A stretch of 6,908 nucleotides of DNA from contig WQSD01000045.1 of NCBI GenBank assembly GCA_009788105.1, positions 1 to 6,908 on the forward strand. The letters are read 5' to 3'. Under the pieces are notes generated by a model. The model made no database searches, was not told where the DNA came from, and was given only the letters and a program-made list of their open reading frames with translations. Origin of the DNA: Oscillospiraceae bacterium. GTDB lineage: Bacteria; Bacillota; Clostridia; Oscillospirales; CAG-272. Position 1 is the first letter of the stretch. Each line of letters begins with the position of its first letter. This document shows, piece by piece, positions 1 to 6,166 of this stretch. The position numbers and the translations under genes are program-made.

Positions 1-10
1 GAGCGCCGAA

Positions 11-49
11 GGTTGCGGCATTGCTGGCTTTGCCAGCAAACAGGCAACC
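11..49. repeat. Nested palindrome at the left edge
   Basis: An inner perfect 8-bp stem pairs TTGCTGGC (21-28) with GCCAGCAA (32-39) around a TTT loop. Outside it, GGTTGC (11-16) pairs with GCAACC (44-49). There is no T-tract on either side, so it is not an obvious intrinsic terminator. It sits in intergenic DNA beyond the mltG stop codon and probably belongs to the same repeat-rich patch as the palindromes at 84-100 and 118-153. Its function is unknown, and the element may extend beyond the window. Confidence 0.5.
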
Positions 50-76
50 GGAGTGCGTGAGCGGGCAAGTTTTCTG

Positions 77-101
77 GTGGGGTTTGGGGCAACGCCCCAA
101 G
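77..101. repeat. GGGGC/GCCCC hairpin repeat, copy 1
   Basis: TTGGGGC (84-90) pairs with GCCCCAA (94-100) around a 3-nt loop. The 25-nt block 77-101 matches 6605-6629 on the same strand at 24 of 25 positions, the only difference being C93 versus A6621 in the loop. This makes it a dispersed repeat. From memory, hairpins of this type recur in intergenic regions of Clostridia/Oscillospirales genomes, often as the last part of a chain of hairpins. In copy 2 two further hairpins precede it; here they are absent or diverged. Confidence 0.65.
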
Positions 102-117
102 GTGCTTATTGACAAGC

Positions 118-153
118 TACCCCCCTATCTCCGTAAGTGGAGGTAGGGGGGTA
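118..153. terminator. 15-bp hairpin downstream of mltG
   Basis: The arms 118-132 and 139-153 are complementary over 15 bp around a 6-nt loop (GTAAGT). The one non-Watson-Crick pair is T128/G143, a G-U wobble in plus-strand RNA but an A-C mismatch in minus-strand RNA. The hairpin begins 8 nt past the mltG stop codon, where a terminator or mRNA-stabilising 3' stem would lie. No U-tract follows it in the minus direction, so it is not a canonical intrinsic terminator. The wobble asymmetry fits plus-strand transcription slightly better. Confidence 0.45.
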
Positions 154-160
154 TACACGC

Positions 161-1540
161 TTAATTCAAATAGTCGCTGTCGATAATATCATTAACATCG
201 CCGGTGCCGGGTGGTAGGTCGCGTTCTTCTTGCACCATTCTAATATTAGCTTCGTGTCCGGCGACATTCAAGGCAAACAGCCCCTGCCCATATCGTCCGG
301 TAATAAAGAAAATATAGCGGGTAAATCCTGCATCTGCCAAGCTACGCCCACGAGTATCTCGTGGCGACAGGGCAGAGTTTATGGCAAGCATTGACGGGTT
401 GTTAATTGGACCCGCAGGCAAGCCGTCACGATTGTAGGTGCTGAATGGGGAATGGTCGTTGTTCAAGTCAGCAACAGTCGGCTCACGCCTTGCACCCTCA
501 AGGTGACGAATCATATAAACGGTGGTAGCGTCACTTTGCAGTCGCATACCAACACGAAGTCGGTTCACGAAAACCCCGCCAATGACAGCAAAATCAACTG
601 CGTGCAGTGCCTCTGACTGGATAACCGACGCAAGGTTGATAACATCGTCTAAGTTAAAGCTCAGTCCTGTCAGGGTGTTAAAGTTGTCAATCGCGTCAAG
701 AATAACCCTGTTAGTTGCCACTCTGTTATCAAATTCTGTTAGCAAACGATGAATAATTGTTTCTTCGTTTGCGTTTTCAAAAAAGCGGAATGTGTCCGGG
801 AACAAGTACCCCTCAAGTCGGAAAATTCGCTCGTGGTCTTCGGGAATATTCTGCAAAAACTCGTGGGGGAACGGGTGGTAGTTAATAACATACTCGAATC
901 GTTCCCGTGTGCCGAAGCCCGCCTCGGTGAAAATGTCGATTATGTCATGAACGCTTCGCCCCTCGGGAATGGTGACTGAAATTTCCTGACGCCGTGGGCC
1001 TCGGGGTATTACAGCGGACACAATACTGTTGTAATTCATTGATGGGGAAAGGATAAACTCACCTGTGCTCAGCACTGCGCCCTCGTCCATTCTGGCTGTG
1101 GCGAACATACGGAAAATCACCGGGAAACGAATAATTCCCGCATCACGAAGATTTTCGCTAAAGCTGACAAGGTCACAATCCTGGGAAATGTAAATAGGAA
1201 TATCGACGTCTTCTTTGGTTAAAGAAAGAAAGTCGTTTAGCACGGCTAACAAAAACCCTGCAAGCACTACCGAGATAATCACAATTAGCCCGATATACAC
1301 CGTAGCTTTGATAAATCCTGATAGGGTGTTAGCGGCGTAAGCTCCCGCACTTTCTTTCCGAAGTCTGCGACGTTCCCGCTTTTCGGCTTTGGTCAGACGC
1401 TTTCGTTTAGGAAAGGAAAAACGCTTTTTTTTCGGTTGTTCAAGTGGGTTTGGTGGTTGACTATTCATAGGAGGAGGTGTGGTTGCACGAACCTTGTTAA
1501 GGTTTTCTTGCTCATTAGATGGACGTTGGTTTTTGTTCAT
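161..1540 (-). CDS. mltG: Endolytic transglycosylase MltG (YceG-like)
   Basis: This is a membrane-anchored lytic transglycosylase of the YceG/MltG family. The family cleaves nascent peptidoglycan glycan strands internally and is thought to set strand length near the synthesis machinery. The 459-residue protein has a basic, proline-rich cytoplasmic N-terminus (about 1-75, Lys/Arg cluster 37-62), one membrane helix (about 77-101), then an extracellular domain. Family hallmarks are EGYLFPDT (243-250), LASVIQSEA (303-311), FVNRL followed by GMRLQSD (324-337), YNRDGLPAGPINNPS (369-383) and the YIFFITG strand (409-415). Glu310 is the probable catalytic acid; where many homologues have EKE this one has QSE, with Gln308. 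The start is supported by AAGGAG about 8 nt upstream. It lies 25 bp after the CPBP gene and is the last gene of the operon. The N-terminal tail is longer than in the E. coli protein, as is common in Firmicutes. Confidence 0.95.
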   Translation of the reverse strand: MNKNQRPSNEQENLNKVRATTPPPMNSQPPNPLEQPKKKRFSFPKRKRLTKAEKRERRRLRKESAGAYAANTLSGFIKATVYIGLIVIISVVLAGFLLAVLNDFLSLTKEDVDIPIYISQDCDLVSFSENLRDAGIIRFPVIFRMFATARMDEGAVLSTGEFILSPSMNYNSIVSAVIPRGPRRQEISVTIPEGRSVHDIIDIFTEAGFGTRERFEYVINYHPFPHEFLQNIPEDHERIFRLEGYLFPDTFRFFENANEETIIHRLLTEFDNRVATNRVILDAIDNFNTLTGLSFNLDDVINLASVIQSEALHAVDFAVIGGVFVNRLRVGMRLQSDATTVYMIRHLEGARREPTVADLNNDHSPFSTYNRDGLPAGPINNPSMLAINSALSPRDTRGRSLADAGFTRYIFFITGRYGQGLFALNVAGHEANIRMVQEERDLPPGTGDVNDIIDSDYLN

Positions 1541-1565
1541 GGTGAACTCCTTTAGAGGTGGTTTA

Positions 1566-2507
1566 TCACGCTAAAGAAAATGCTATGAAAACAACTACAC
1601 AGGCTAAAAATGCAGGAGAAAGCAAAACTTTGCCTGTTGAACGGATAATCGGGTTGCTTTTCCCTGACGAGATAAGCCGTGGCGGCTCTTCGCCGTCTGC
1701 CGAATATATCTTAAAAAGTCGTTCGGATTCTCCTAATGTAAGTGCAGAAAACAGCACTGCGGCAATTGTCATGATAAATATAAAAATCGTTTGGCTTGGC
1801 GGGTAGGAAATAATATACCATACATTCGGCTCGACGAAAAGAAAAAACGCTCCGTAAAGTATATGTAGGACAACGGCGGAAATAACAGAACGAGTGATGA
1901 AAACTACAAACGCGAGAATCATTCCAATGAAAAAGTGGACGAAAAATTCCTCAAGGCTAAAGCGTAGCATGGCAAAAAGCAAAGCAGATGCCAACACAGA
2001 CGCCACTCCGCCAAAGTGTTCGTACTCGGACATTAAAATTCCACGGAAAACAAACTCTTCGATAATGCCGGGGATAAGTGCGAATGCAAGGAACACATAT
2101 AGTGCCTGCCCAACGCCAATTCCACGGGTATCATACATGGGTGAGCCATCAGAAATCCCCCAAGTGTACAGGAAAAATCGCAGTACAATGCTGCCGAAAG
2201 TCATGGCAAAGAAGGCGAAAATTATAATTGGCAATTTGCCCAGCCCAAACAATCGCAGTTTTAGTCGGCTGGAATAGCCGGTGTCTTTCAGCTTGCAGTA
2301 GAATACAGCAGGCAACGCCAGTGCCATGATTTGCAGGATAATATGGGTCAGCAGTTCGTCTTCGCCTACTGCATCGGAAAGCCCCACAGCCCTTGCCAAA
2401 AACGAGAGTACCAACACGCCAAGTATAAGCAGTGCGGGGGTTATGGCGTTGGGAGAGCGGATAAATGCCGCTATTGAGAGGGGAGAGGGTTTGGGTTTGT
2501 TGGTCAT
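1566..2507 (-). CDS. CPBP-type intramembrane protease homologue, incomplete active site
   Basis: This is a hydrophobic 313-residue protein with about eight or nine predicted membrane helices (roughly 24-44, 55-72, 93-113, 133-150, 167-183, 185-206, 208-226, 239-258, 294-312). It belongs to the CPBP/ABI (Rce1-like) family, whose active members are membrane glutamate proteases that cut CAAX-type or other membrane substrates. Motif 1, EExxxR, is clear (Glu150, Glu151, Arg155). The motif 2 region reads FAMLR, so Arg182 replaces the usual His. In motif 3 His215 is kept, but the residue four further on is Gly219 instead of Asn/Asp. Two of the four usual catalytic positions are therefore substituted, and the protein may be a non-proteolytic relative. 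The start overlaps the stop of the folate gene by ATGA and lacks a strong Shine-Dalgarno, which suggests translational coupling. The substrate is unknown. Confidence 0.82.
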   Translation of the reverse strand: MTNKPKPSPLSIAAFIRSPNAITPALLILGVLVLSFLARAVGLSDAVGEDELLTHIILQIMALALPAVFYCKLKDTGYSSRLKLRLFGLGKLPIIIFAFFAMTFGSIVLRFFLYTWGISDGSPMYDTRGIGVGQALYVFLAFALIPGIIEEFVFRGILMSEYEHFGGVASVLASALLFAMLRFSLEEFFVHFFIGMILAFVVFITRSVISAVVLHILYGAFFLFVEPNVWYIISYPPSQTIFIFIMTIAAVLFSALTLGESERLFKIYSADGEEPPRLISSGKSNPIIRSTGKVLLSPAFLACVVVFIAFSLA

Positions 2508-3094
2508 TTTATAATTTCTGCCCCGACTTCTGTGACAACAATGTGAACGGGTATATCGTAAAATCCGCGAGGCAGGTTGTCCGCCTTTTGAACACTGTAT
2601 ACAATCCCTGCTGATGTGCCCTCGAAATTGGCAAGAAAGCGGTCGTAGTATCCCTTGCCATAGCCAAGGCGGAAACCCTCGTTATCGAAAGACAGTGCCG
2701 GCACAATGCAAAAAGCGTTAAGGGTGTCCCGTGACAAGGTGGGCAGGTGCACCTGCGGCTCGCAAAGTCCGAAACGTCCGGGGACAAGCTGGCTTAGGCA
2801 GGTGACGCGGTGAAAGTACATCTTTCCCTCGTTTTCGGGACAGCAACGGGGGTAGTACACCGCTTTGCCGACCTTGACAGCCTCGTGAAAAATCTCGGTA
2901 GTGTCCACTTCGCCCTTAGAGGCGGCGTACAGCAAAACTGTGTCCGCATAGCGATAAGTGGCAAGAGAAAGCAGTTCTGCCGTAATCTTTGGGTCAAAAT
3001 CAGCCCGCATTTCAGAAGTGACTGCTAATCGCTTTGTAAGATACTTGTCACGTAATATATTTTTTTCTTGCTTTGGTATTGGTGTGTTGTTCAT
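2504..3094 (-). CDS. fau: 5-formyltetrahydrofolate cyclo-ligase (5,10-methenyl-THF synthetase)
   Basis: This cytosolic enzyme converts 5-formyltetrahydrofolate to 5,10-methenyltetrahydrofolate at the expense of ATP, returning the storage folate to the one-carbon pool. At 196 residues it is normal length for the family. Visible family features are the basic N-terminal segment (Arg15, Lys21, Arg22), SKGEVDT (59-65), YYPRC (80-84), GRFGLCEP (106-113), and the signature region VPALSFD (131-137) with GYGKGYYDRFL (144-154), the nucleotide-binding loop. The C-terminus has the expected IPVHIVVTE strand (181-189). It is the first gene of the minus-strand operon, about 65 nt downstream of the predicted transcription start. 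The Shine-Dalgarno before this ATG is poor (AGG about 13 nt upstream). A start at Met29 would remove conserved N-terminal sequence, so Met1 is preferred. Confidence 0.95.
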   Translation of the reverse strand: MNNTPIPKQEKNILRDKYLTKRLAVTSEMRADFDPKITAELLSLATYRYADTVLLYAASKGEVDTTEIFHEAVKVGKAVYYPRCCPENEGKMYFHRVTCLSQLVPGRFGLCEPQVHLPTLSRDTLNAFCIVPALSFDNEGFRLGYGKGYYDRFLANFEGTSAGIVYSVQKADNLPRGFYDIPVHIVVTEVGAEIIK

Positions 3095-3166
3095 AGTTTA
3101 TTATAACCTAAAAAAACCAAAAAGGTTTTAAGGGAATGTAAAATAATATTTTTTGAAATTTGTATT

Positions 3167-3195
3167 AGTATATCACAGATTGTATAGCTTGTCAA
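3167..3195 (-). promoter_or_regulatory. Sigma-A promoter of the cyclo-ligase/CPBP/mltG operon
   Basis: Read on the minus strand, a perfect -35 TTGACA (3195-3190) is separated by exactly 17 bp from TATACT (3172-3167). The spacer ends in TGA, giving an extended -10 (TGNTATACT). The predicted start of transcription is near 3160, leaving a leader of about 65 nt before the ATG at 3094. No other promoter of this quality is evident before the two downstream genes, so all three are probably transcribed from here. Confidence 0.85.
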
Positions 3196-3207
3196 TGTTT
3201 GGGGGAT

Positions 3208-3230
3208 AAAAATCTTTGCCTAAGATTTTT
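3208..3230. terminator. AT-rich hairpin between the two minus-strand operons
   Basis: AAAAATCTT (3208-3216) pairs perfectly with AAGATTTTT (3222-3230) around a 5-nt loop. In the minus direction the 3' arm ends in five Ts, so it could help end transcription of the repressor/membrane-protein operon just before the next promoter at 3195. The stem is almost all A-T, hence the low confidence. Confidence 0.35.
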
Positions 3231-3253
3231 GAACACTTCGTTACCATAGCCCA

Positions 3254-3277
3254 AACGGGACGCATACACGCCCCGTT
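3254..3277 (-). terminator. GC-rich hairpin downstream of the membrane-protein gene
   Basis: Read as minus-strand RNA, this is a 10-bp stem closed by a GUAU tetraloop. The six outer pairs are AACGGG with CCCGTT, and two of the inner pairs are G-U wobbles, which are unpaired mismatches in the plus-strand reading. It starts 13 nt past the stop codon at 3291. There is no immediate U-tract, but the AT-rich hairpin at 3208-3230 follows. Together they are the likely end of the upstream operon. Confidence 0.45.
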
Positions 3278-3290
3278 CAGCTTATGTGCA

Positions 3291-4214
3291 TTATTTTTCC
3301 GCTTTTCGCCTTAAAATATAGTCTAAAACAAGCAAAATCGACGCTAAAACAAATACAACTAAAAATGCAATTCCCATGCTGGACAAACCGCTTGTCGCCC
3401 ACCTAACACACAGTAAAATCGGCGGCAAAAAACAAAGCGTGCGCAAAATAATGCTGGGACGCTCCGGTTTGCTGGCGTCTAATTTACCGCTGTTATACAG
3501 CTCTAAAACAGTGGCGTATATTATATAAATCGAGACAACAAAAACAATTATACCACCAGTAACAATGTTAAAGTTCGATGGCGGAAACTCTGCCAAAATC
3601 GCCCCGAAAATAAGTAGCGGGTAAATCATAAAATTAAAGCAATCAGACGCAGCCTTGTGAGCATTACCCATAATCCGTTCGTCTTTGATGTAGTATGGCA
3701 TTTCCTTTTTTGTTTCTTCCCAGTCCTTTTGCACTTTCGCAAGCTCAATTTTTTGCTCGGCATCTTGAAAAAACGGAATATAAATAATGACCAGTAAAAT
3801 TACAATGGATAAAGCGAGCAGACCAAGGTATACCCAAATGTTCCAAAGTCCCGGCAATTCAAAAGCGGTAAAAATCAAGCCAACTGCACTCAGTCCAAAC
3901 GCTCCGCCCATAACCAACTGTAGCGATGTGCGAAGAATCAGCAGGAGCGGATTATCCTTTTTCGCGTGTCCTTCTTCGGTAATAATAGTGCCATCTCCAG
4001 TTTCTTTGGTGGGCGTTTGCTTTGGCCAAAACTTTCTTCGTATTGCGTTCGAGCCTATTGCTAAAACCAAAAGCACTACGAAAAAGCCTATAGCCCCAAC
4101 AACACTTTCAAGCCAATTGTTCCACCCTGCGAATCCGCCAAATGCGAGCATTAATGTCCAATAAACAATTTCAAATAGCACTCTGCCAACTGTGAACTTT
4201 TTTCGATTTTTCAT
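3291..4214 (-). CDS. Unrecognised multi-pass membrane protein, coupled to an XRE repressor
   Basis: I do not recognise a named family. The 307-residue product (from the preferred start) has about eight hydrophobic helices, roughly 10-30, 34-55, 89-117, 125-148, 192-209, 215-236, 256-271 and 278-300. A charged loop of about 30 residues (57-88) follows the second helix and another of about 40 residues (150-190) follows the fourth. The 4+4 layout hints at an internal duplication, though I see no clear sequence repeat. No ATPase, protease or transporter motif is evident. An in-frame ATG lies six codons earlier at 4232, but the ATG at 4214 is preferred. It has AAGGAG at a good distance and overlaps the repressor stop codon as ATGA. 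Small XRE regulators paired with membrane proteins are common in Firmicutes, and the role of such pairs is usually unknown. The pairing suggests the regulator controls this gene. Confidence 0.85.
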   Translation of the reverse strand: MKNRKKFTVGRVLFEIVYWTLMLAFGGFAGWNNWLESVVGAIGFFVVLLVLAIGSNAIRRKFWPKQTPTKETGDGTIITEEGHAKKDNPLLLILRTSLQLVMGGAFGLSAVGLIFTAFELPGLWNIWVYLGLLALSIVILLVIIYIPFFQDAEQKIELAKVQKDWEETKKEMPYYIKDERIMGNAHKAASDCFNFMIYPLLIFGAILAEFPPSNFNIVTGGIIVFVVSIYIIYATVLELYNSGKLDASKPERPSIILRTLCFLPPILLCVRWATSGLSSMGIAFLVVFVLASILLVLDYILRRKAEK

Positions 4215-4414
4215 TCTGAATCTCCTTCGCAAATAAAAATTTCTTCGATTTGCATATCAAAATATGCGGCGATTTTGAACGCCAGCAATATGGACGGATT
4301 GTACCGCCCGTTTTCAAGGGAGCTTATGGTTTGGCGAGATACCTCCAACGCCTCTGCCAGTTCCTCTTGTCGCAACCCGCGTACCTTGCGAATTTCTTCA
4401 ATTTTATTTTTCAT
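4211..4414 (-). CDS. Small XRE/Cro-type helix-turn-helix repressor
   Basis: This 67-residue protein is almost entirely one Cro/C1-type helix-turn-helix domain. Helix 2 is around 15-23 (RQEELAEAL) and the recognition helix around 26-34 (SRQTISSLE), followed by the typical ENGRYNPS turn (35-41). The C-terminal part (45-60, FKIAAYFDMQIEEIF) matches the fourth and fifth helices of the fold. No sensor domain is present, so it probably acts as a dimer without its own ligand domain. The start is secure: AGGAGGT (4424-4418) lies just upstream, with a consensus promoter beyond it. Two palindromic sites at that promoter suggest it represses its own operon. The stop codon overlaps the start of the membrane-protein gene. 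Confidence 0.93.
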   Translation of the reverse strand: MKNKIEEIRKVRGLRQEELAEALEVSRQTISSLENGRYNPSILLAFKIAAYFDMQIEEIFICEGDSE

Positions 4415-4423
4415 TACACCTCC

Positions 4424-4441
4424 TGTAAAGTGTGCTTTACA
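4424..4441. promoter_or_regulatory. Putative operator O1 (7-4-7 palindrome)
   Basis: TGTAAAG-TGTG-CTTTACA is a perfect 7-bp inverted repeat around a 4-bp spacer. It spans the predicted transcription start of the repressor operon (about 4438) and ends at the first base of the Shine-Dalgarno. A protein bound here would block initiation. The likely ligand is the XRE protein encoded immediately downstream; this is inferred from position and symmetry. Confidence 0.7.
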
Positions 4442-4444
4442 TAG

Positions 4445-4473
4445 ATTATAGCATATATCTTTTTCAATGTCAA
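4445..4473 (-). promoter_or_regulatory. Consensus sigma-A promoter of the repressor/membrane-protein operon
   Basis: On the minus strand, TTGACA (4473-4468) and TATAAT (4450-4445) both match consensus perfectly and are separated by exactly 17 bp. The predicted start is near 4438, giving a leader of about 24 nt with a strong AGGAGGT. A promoter this strong in front of a small repressor fits tight autorepression through the flanking palindromes. Confidence 0.9.
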
Positions 4474-4485
4474 GTGTGTTTTACA
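4468..4485. promoter_or_regulatory. Putative operator O2 overlapping the -35 box
   Basis: The sequence TGTCAAGTGTGTTTTACA matches O1 (4424-4441) at 16 of 18 positions in the same orientation, exactly 44 bp away, about four helical turns. One of the two differences (C for A) creates the TTGACA -35 hexamer on the minus strand. A further inverted pair, TTTACATA (4480-4487) with TATGTAAA (4494-4501), provides a possible extra half-site. This position would let a bound repressor cover the -35 region. Confidence 0.65.
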
Positions 4486-4542
4486 TATTTTTTTATGTAA
4501 ATATCTGGTTAGCTCATGAAACAGCAAAAGCAACGTCATTAG

Positions 4543-4788
4543 ACTTGTATCGAAGCAAAAACAACAGCTTAATTTCAAGTCTTAAACCAAAGAAACAGCC
4601 TCGTCATTGCAAAGCGGTGATTTTCCGCGTGCAATCCAGTCGTTGGACGAGAAATTTCATTGTTTTACAGGTTGATTTATGGCGATTTATAGCCCTTTCA
4701 CTGGATTGCACGGCACAAACCGCCTTTGCAATGACAATGTTTTTTACTGTGCCGTATGACAACAAAGACGTTTTGTTTCGATACAAGT
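4543..4788. mobile_element. MITE-like palindromic element, copy 1
   Basis: This is a 246-bp element bounded by 18-bp terminal inverted repeats (4543-4560 and 4771-4788), ACTTGTATCGAAGCAAAA at the left, with one G-T pair in the stem. Inside are two further inverted pairs: GTCATTGCAAAGCGGT (4603-4618) with 4719-4735 (one bulged base), and CGTGCAATCCAGT (4628-4640) with 4700-4712 (perfect). The whole element could fold into one long interrupted hairpin with a loop of about 60 nt. A second copy lies at 6237-6467 in the same orientation. No transposase and no convincing target duplication are visible. The inner motif resembles widespread bacterial CGTCATTGC...GCAATCC repeats (from memory). It could be a non-autonomous transposon, a dispersed hairpin repeat or a structured RNA. 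The open frames crossing it are not conserved in copy 2. Confidence 0.75.
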
Positions 4789-4875
4789 TTAATAAGGAGC
4801 TAAAACTTTGCAATATGGTATATCCCTATAGTCACATTTATTTTAGCAGATTCAACTCCCCCGCAAAATTTCCTC

Positions 4876-4904
4876 TTGCATTTTTTTTGTATATGTAGTA
4901 TAAT
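4876..4904 (+). promoter_or_regulatory. Sigma-A promoter of ackA
   Basis: TTGCAT (4876-4881) and TATAAT (4899-4904) are separated by 17 bp, giving a predicted start near 4911 and a leader of about 35 nt. It lies 88 bp beyond the right end of repeat copy 1, so the repeat does not supply the promoter. The 4789-4875 stretch between them shows nothing else that I can recognise. Confidence 0.8.
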
Positions 4905-4945
4905 AGAATGAAAAACTATTTAATAAACATCCGAGGTGTGTAAAA

Positions 4946-6157
4946 ATGAAAATTTTAGTTGTAAATGCAGGGAGTTCGTCCCTAAAGTATCAATTGTTTG
5001 ATTCCACCGATTTTTCCGTGTTGGCAAAGGGCTTGTGCGAGTGTATCGGCATTTCCGGAGGGGCAATTAAACATTCCCTTGCGTGCGGCAAAAGCCTTAC
5101 TCGCTCAGTTGACCTGCCTACCCACGCCACCGCAATGAAACTGCTGTGCGAAATTCTTGTTTCTGATGATTATGGCTGTATTGCTGACATGAGCGAAATT
5201 GGTGCTATTGGGCATCGTTTTGTGCATGGTGGCTCGTATTTCTCCGGGTCTACCTTATTAACCGATGAAGTGCTGAAAATTACCGACAAATGCGGCGAGC
5301 TTGCTCCGTTACACACCAGCGCGCATATGCAGGGAATCGCCGGGTGTAACGAAGTTATGCCGGGTGTGCCACAGGTGCTTGTGTTCGACACAGCCTTTCA
5401 CCAAACTATCCCGCAAAAAGCCTATATGTACCCTATTCCATACGCTTTGTACGAAGAGCATCAAATCCGTCGTTATGGTTTCCATGGGACAAGCCACCTG
5501 TATGTTTCAGAGGAAATGGCAAAGGTTCTTGGTGGAGCGCAGGGAACGAAAATCGTTACCTGTCACCTTGGAAACGGTTCATCCATTTCAGCGGTGAAAG
5601 ACGGCAAAAGCATTGACACATCAATGGGGTTCACTCCTCTTTCGGGTATCGAAATGGGTACACGTTGCGGAGATATTGACCCTGCTATTGTTGCGTTTAT
5701 TATGCAGAAAAAGAATATTTCCGCTGACAAAATCACAGACTATATGAACAAAAACTGCGGTTTTCTTGGCATTAGCGAAACATCCAGCGATATGCGCGAG
5801 ATTTTCGCCGAAATTCAAAATGGCGGCCCAAAAGCGGAGCAATGCCAGCTTGCAGTTGATATTCTCGGCTACCAAATCAAGAAGTACATCGGCTCGTACT
5901 CGGCGGCAATGGGCGGAGTGGACGCAATTGTGTTCACTGCGGGCATTGGCGAGAATACCCCGAAAATCCGCGAACTTGCCTGCGAGGGGTTAGAGTACCT
6001 GGGGGTGAAGTTTGACAAAGAAGCAAACGACGCCACTTTCTCTTCCGGCGGAATGCAAGCGCTGACCACCGCTGACTCTAAGGTGAAAGTGTACATGATT
6101 CCCACCAACGAGGAACTGATTATTGCTCGCGATACCTATGAGATTGTAAAAGGGTAA
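4946..6157 (+). CDS. ackA: Acetate kinase
   Basis: This cytosolic enzyme of the ASKHA fold interconverts acetate plus ATP with acetyl phosphate plus ADP. In fermenting bacteria it runs toward acetate and ATP, paired with phosphotransacetylase. The 403-residue length is typical. Motifs, in order: VNAGSSSLKYQLF (6-18, Asn7), GHRFVHGG (89-96, Arg91), PLH with His123, FDTAFHQTIP (147-156, Asp148), YGFHGTSH (177-184, His180), CHLGNGSS (206-213), GFTPLSGIEMGTRCGDIDP (228-246, Arg240), FTAGIGEN (330-337) and NEELIIARD (388-396). All main catalytic residues appear present. The stretch after His123 reads TSAH where most homologues have NPxN. GAGGTG (4933-4938) sits about 8 nt before the ATG. No pta gene is adjacent, and the gene appears monocistronic, flanked by repeats. 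Confidence 0.97.
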   Translation: MKILVVNAGSSSLKYQLFDSTDFSVLAKGLCECIGISGGAIKHSLACGKSLTRSVDLPTHATAMKLLCEILVSDDYGCIADMSEIGAIGHRFVHGGSYFSGSTLLTDEVLKITDKCGELAPLHTSAHMQGIAGCNEVMPGVPQVLVFDTAFHQTIPQKAYMYPIPYALYEEHQIRRYGFHGTSHLYVSEEMAKVLGGAQGTKIVTCHLGNGSSISAVKDGKSIDTSMGFTPLSGIEMGTRCGDIDPAIVAFIMQKKNISADKITDYMNKNCGFLGISETSSDMREIFAEIQNGGPKAEQCQLAVDILGYQIKKYIGSYSAAMGGVDAIVFTAGIGENTPKIRELACEGLEYLGVKFDKEANDATFSSGGMQALTTADSKVKVYMIPTNEELIIARDTYEIVKG

Positions 6158-6166
6158 GGAAAATAT

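Noticed and set aside
2..112. An open plus-strand frame from the left edge ending in TGA at 110-112, possibly the tail of a convergent gene
   Set aside because: It is only 36 codons, and part of it (77-101) is the dispersed hairpin repeat also found in non-coding DNA at 6605-6629. The other palindromes constrain the rest. Sequence to the left would be needed.
108..119. ATTGACAAGCTA, the same 12-mer as around the -35 box at 3185-3196 (minus strand), as a second promoter
   Set aside because: There is no -10 box about 17 bp downstream on the plus strand, and a 12-bp match is expected by chance in a window of this size.
1894..2277. A 127-codon plus-strand open frame opposite the CPBP gene
   Set aside because: It is a shadow of a well-supported membrane-protein gene: low-complexity Lys/Ser/Thr-rich product, no promoter and no family resemblance.
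4541..4790. Target-site duplications for the repeat elements
   Set aside because: The flanks (TTAG at the left, TTAA at the right of copy 1) do not match convincingly, and copy 2 shows none, so no duplication is claimed.
4604..4813. A minus-strand 69-codon open frame inside repeat copy 1
   Set aside because: It follows from the palindromic repeat, is not preserved in copy 2, and resembles no family.
4467..4898. A 143-codon plus-strand open frame across repeat copy 1 and the ackA promoter region
   Set aside because: It overlaps the repressor promoter, the repeat and the ackA promoter, has no ribosome site, and the corresponding frame in copy 2 is broken by indels. The composition is that of repeat DNA.
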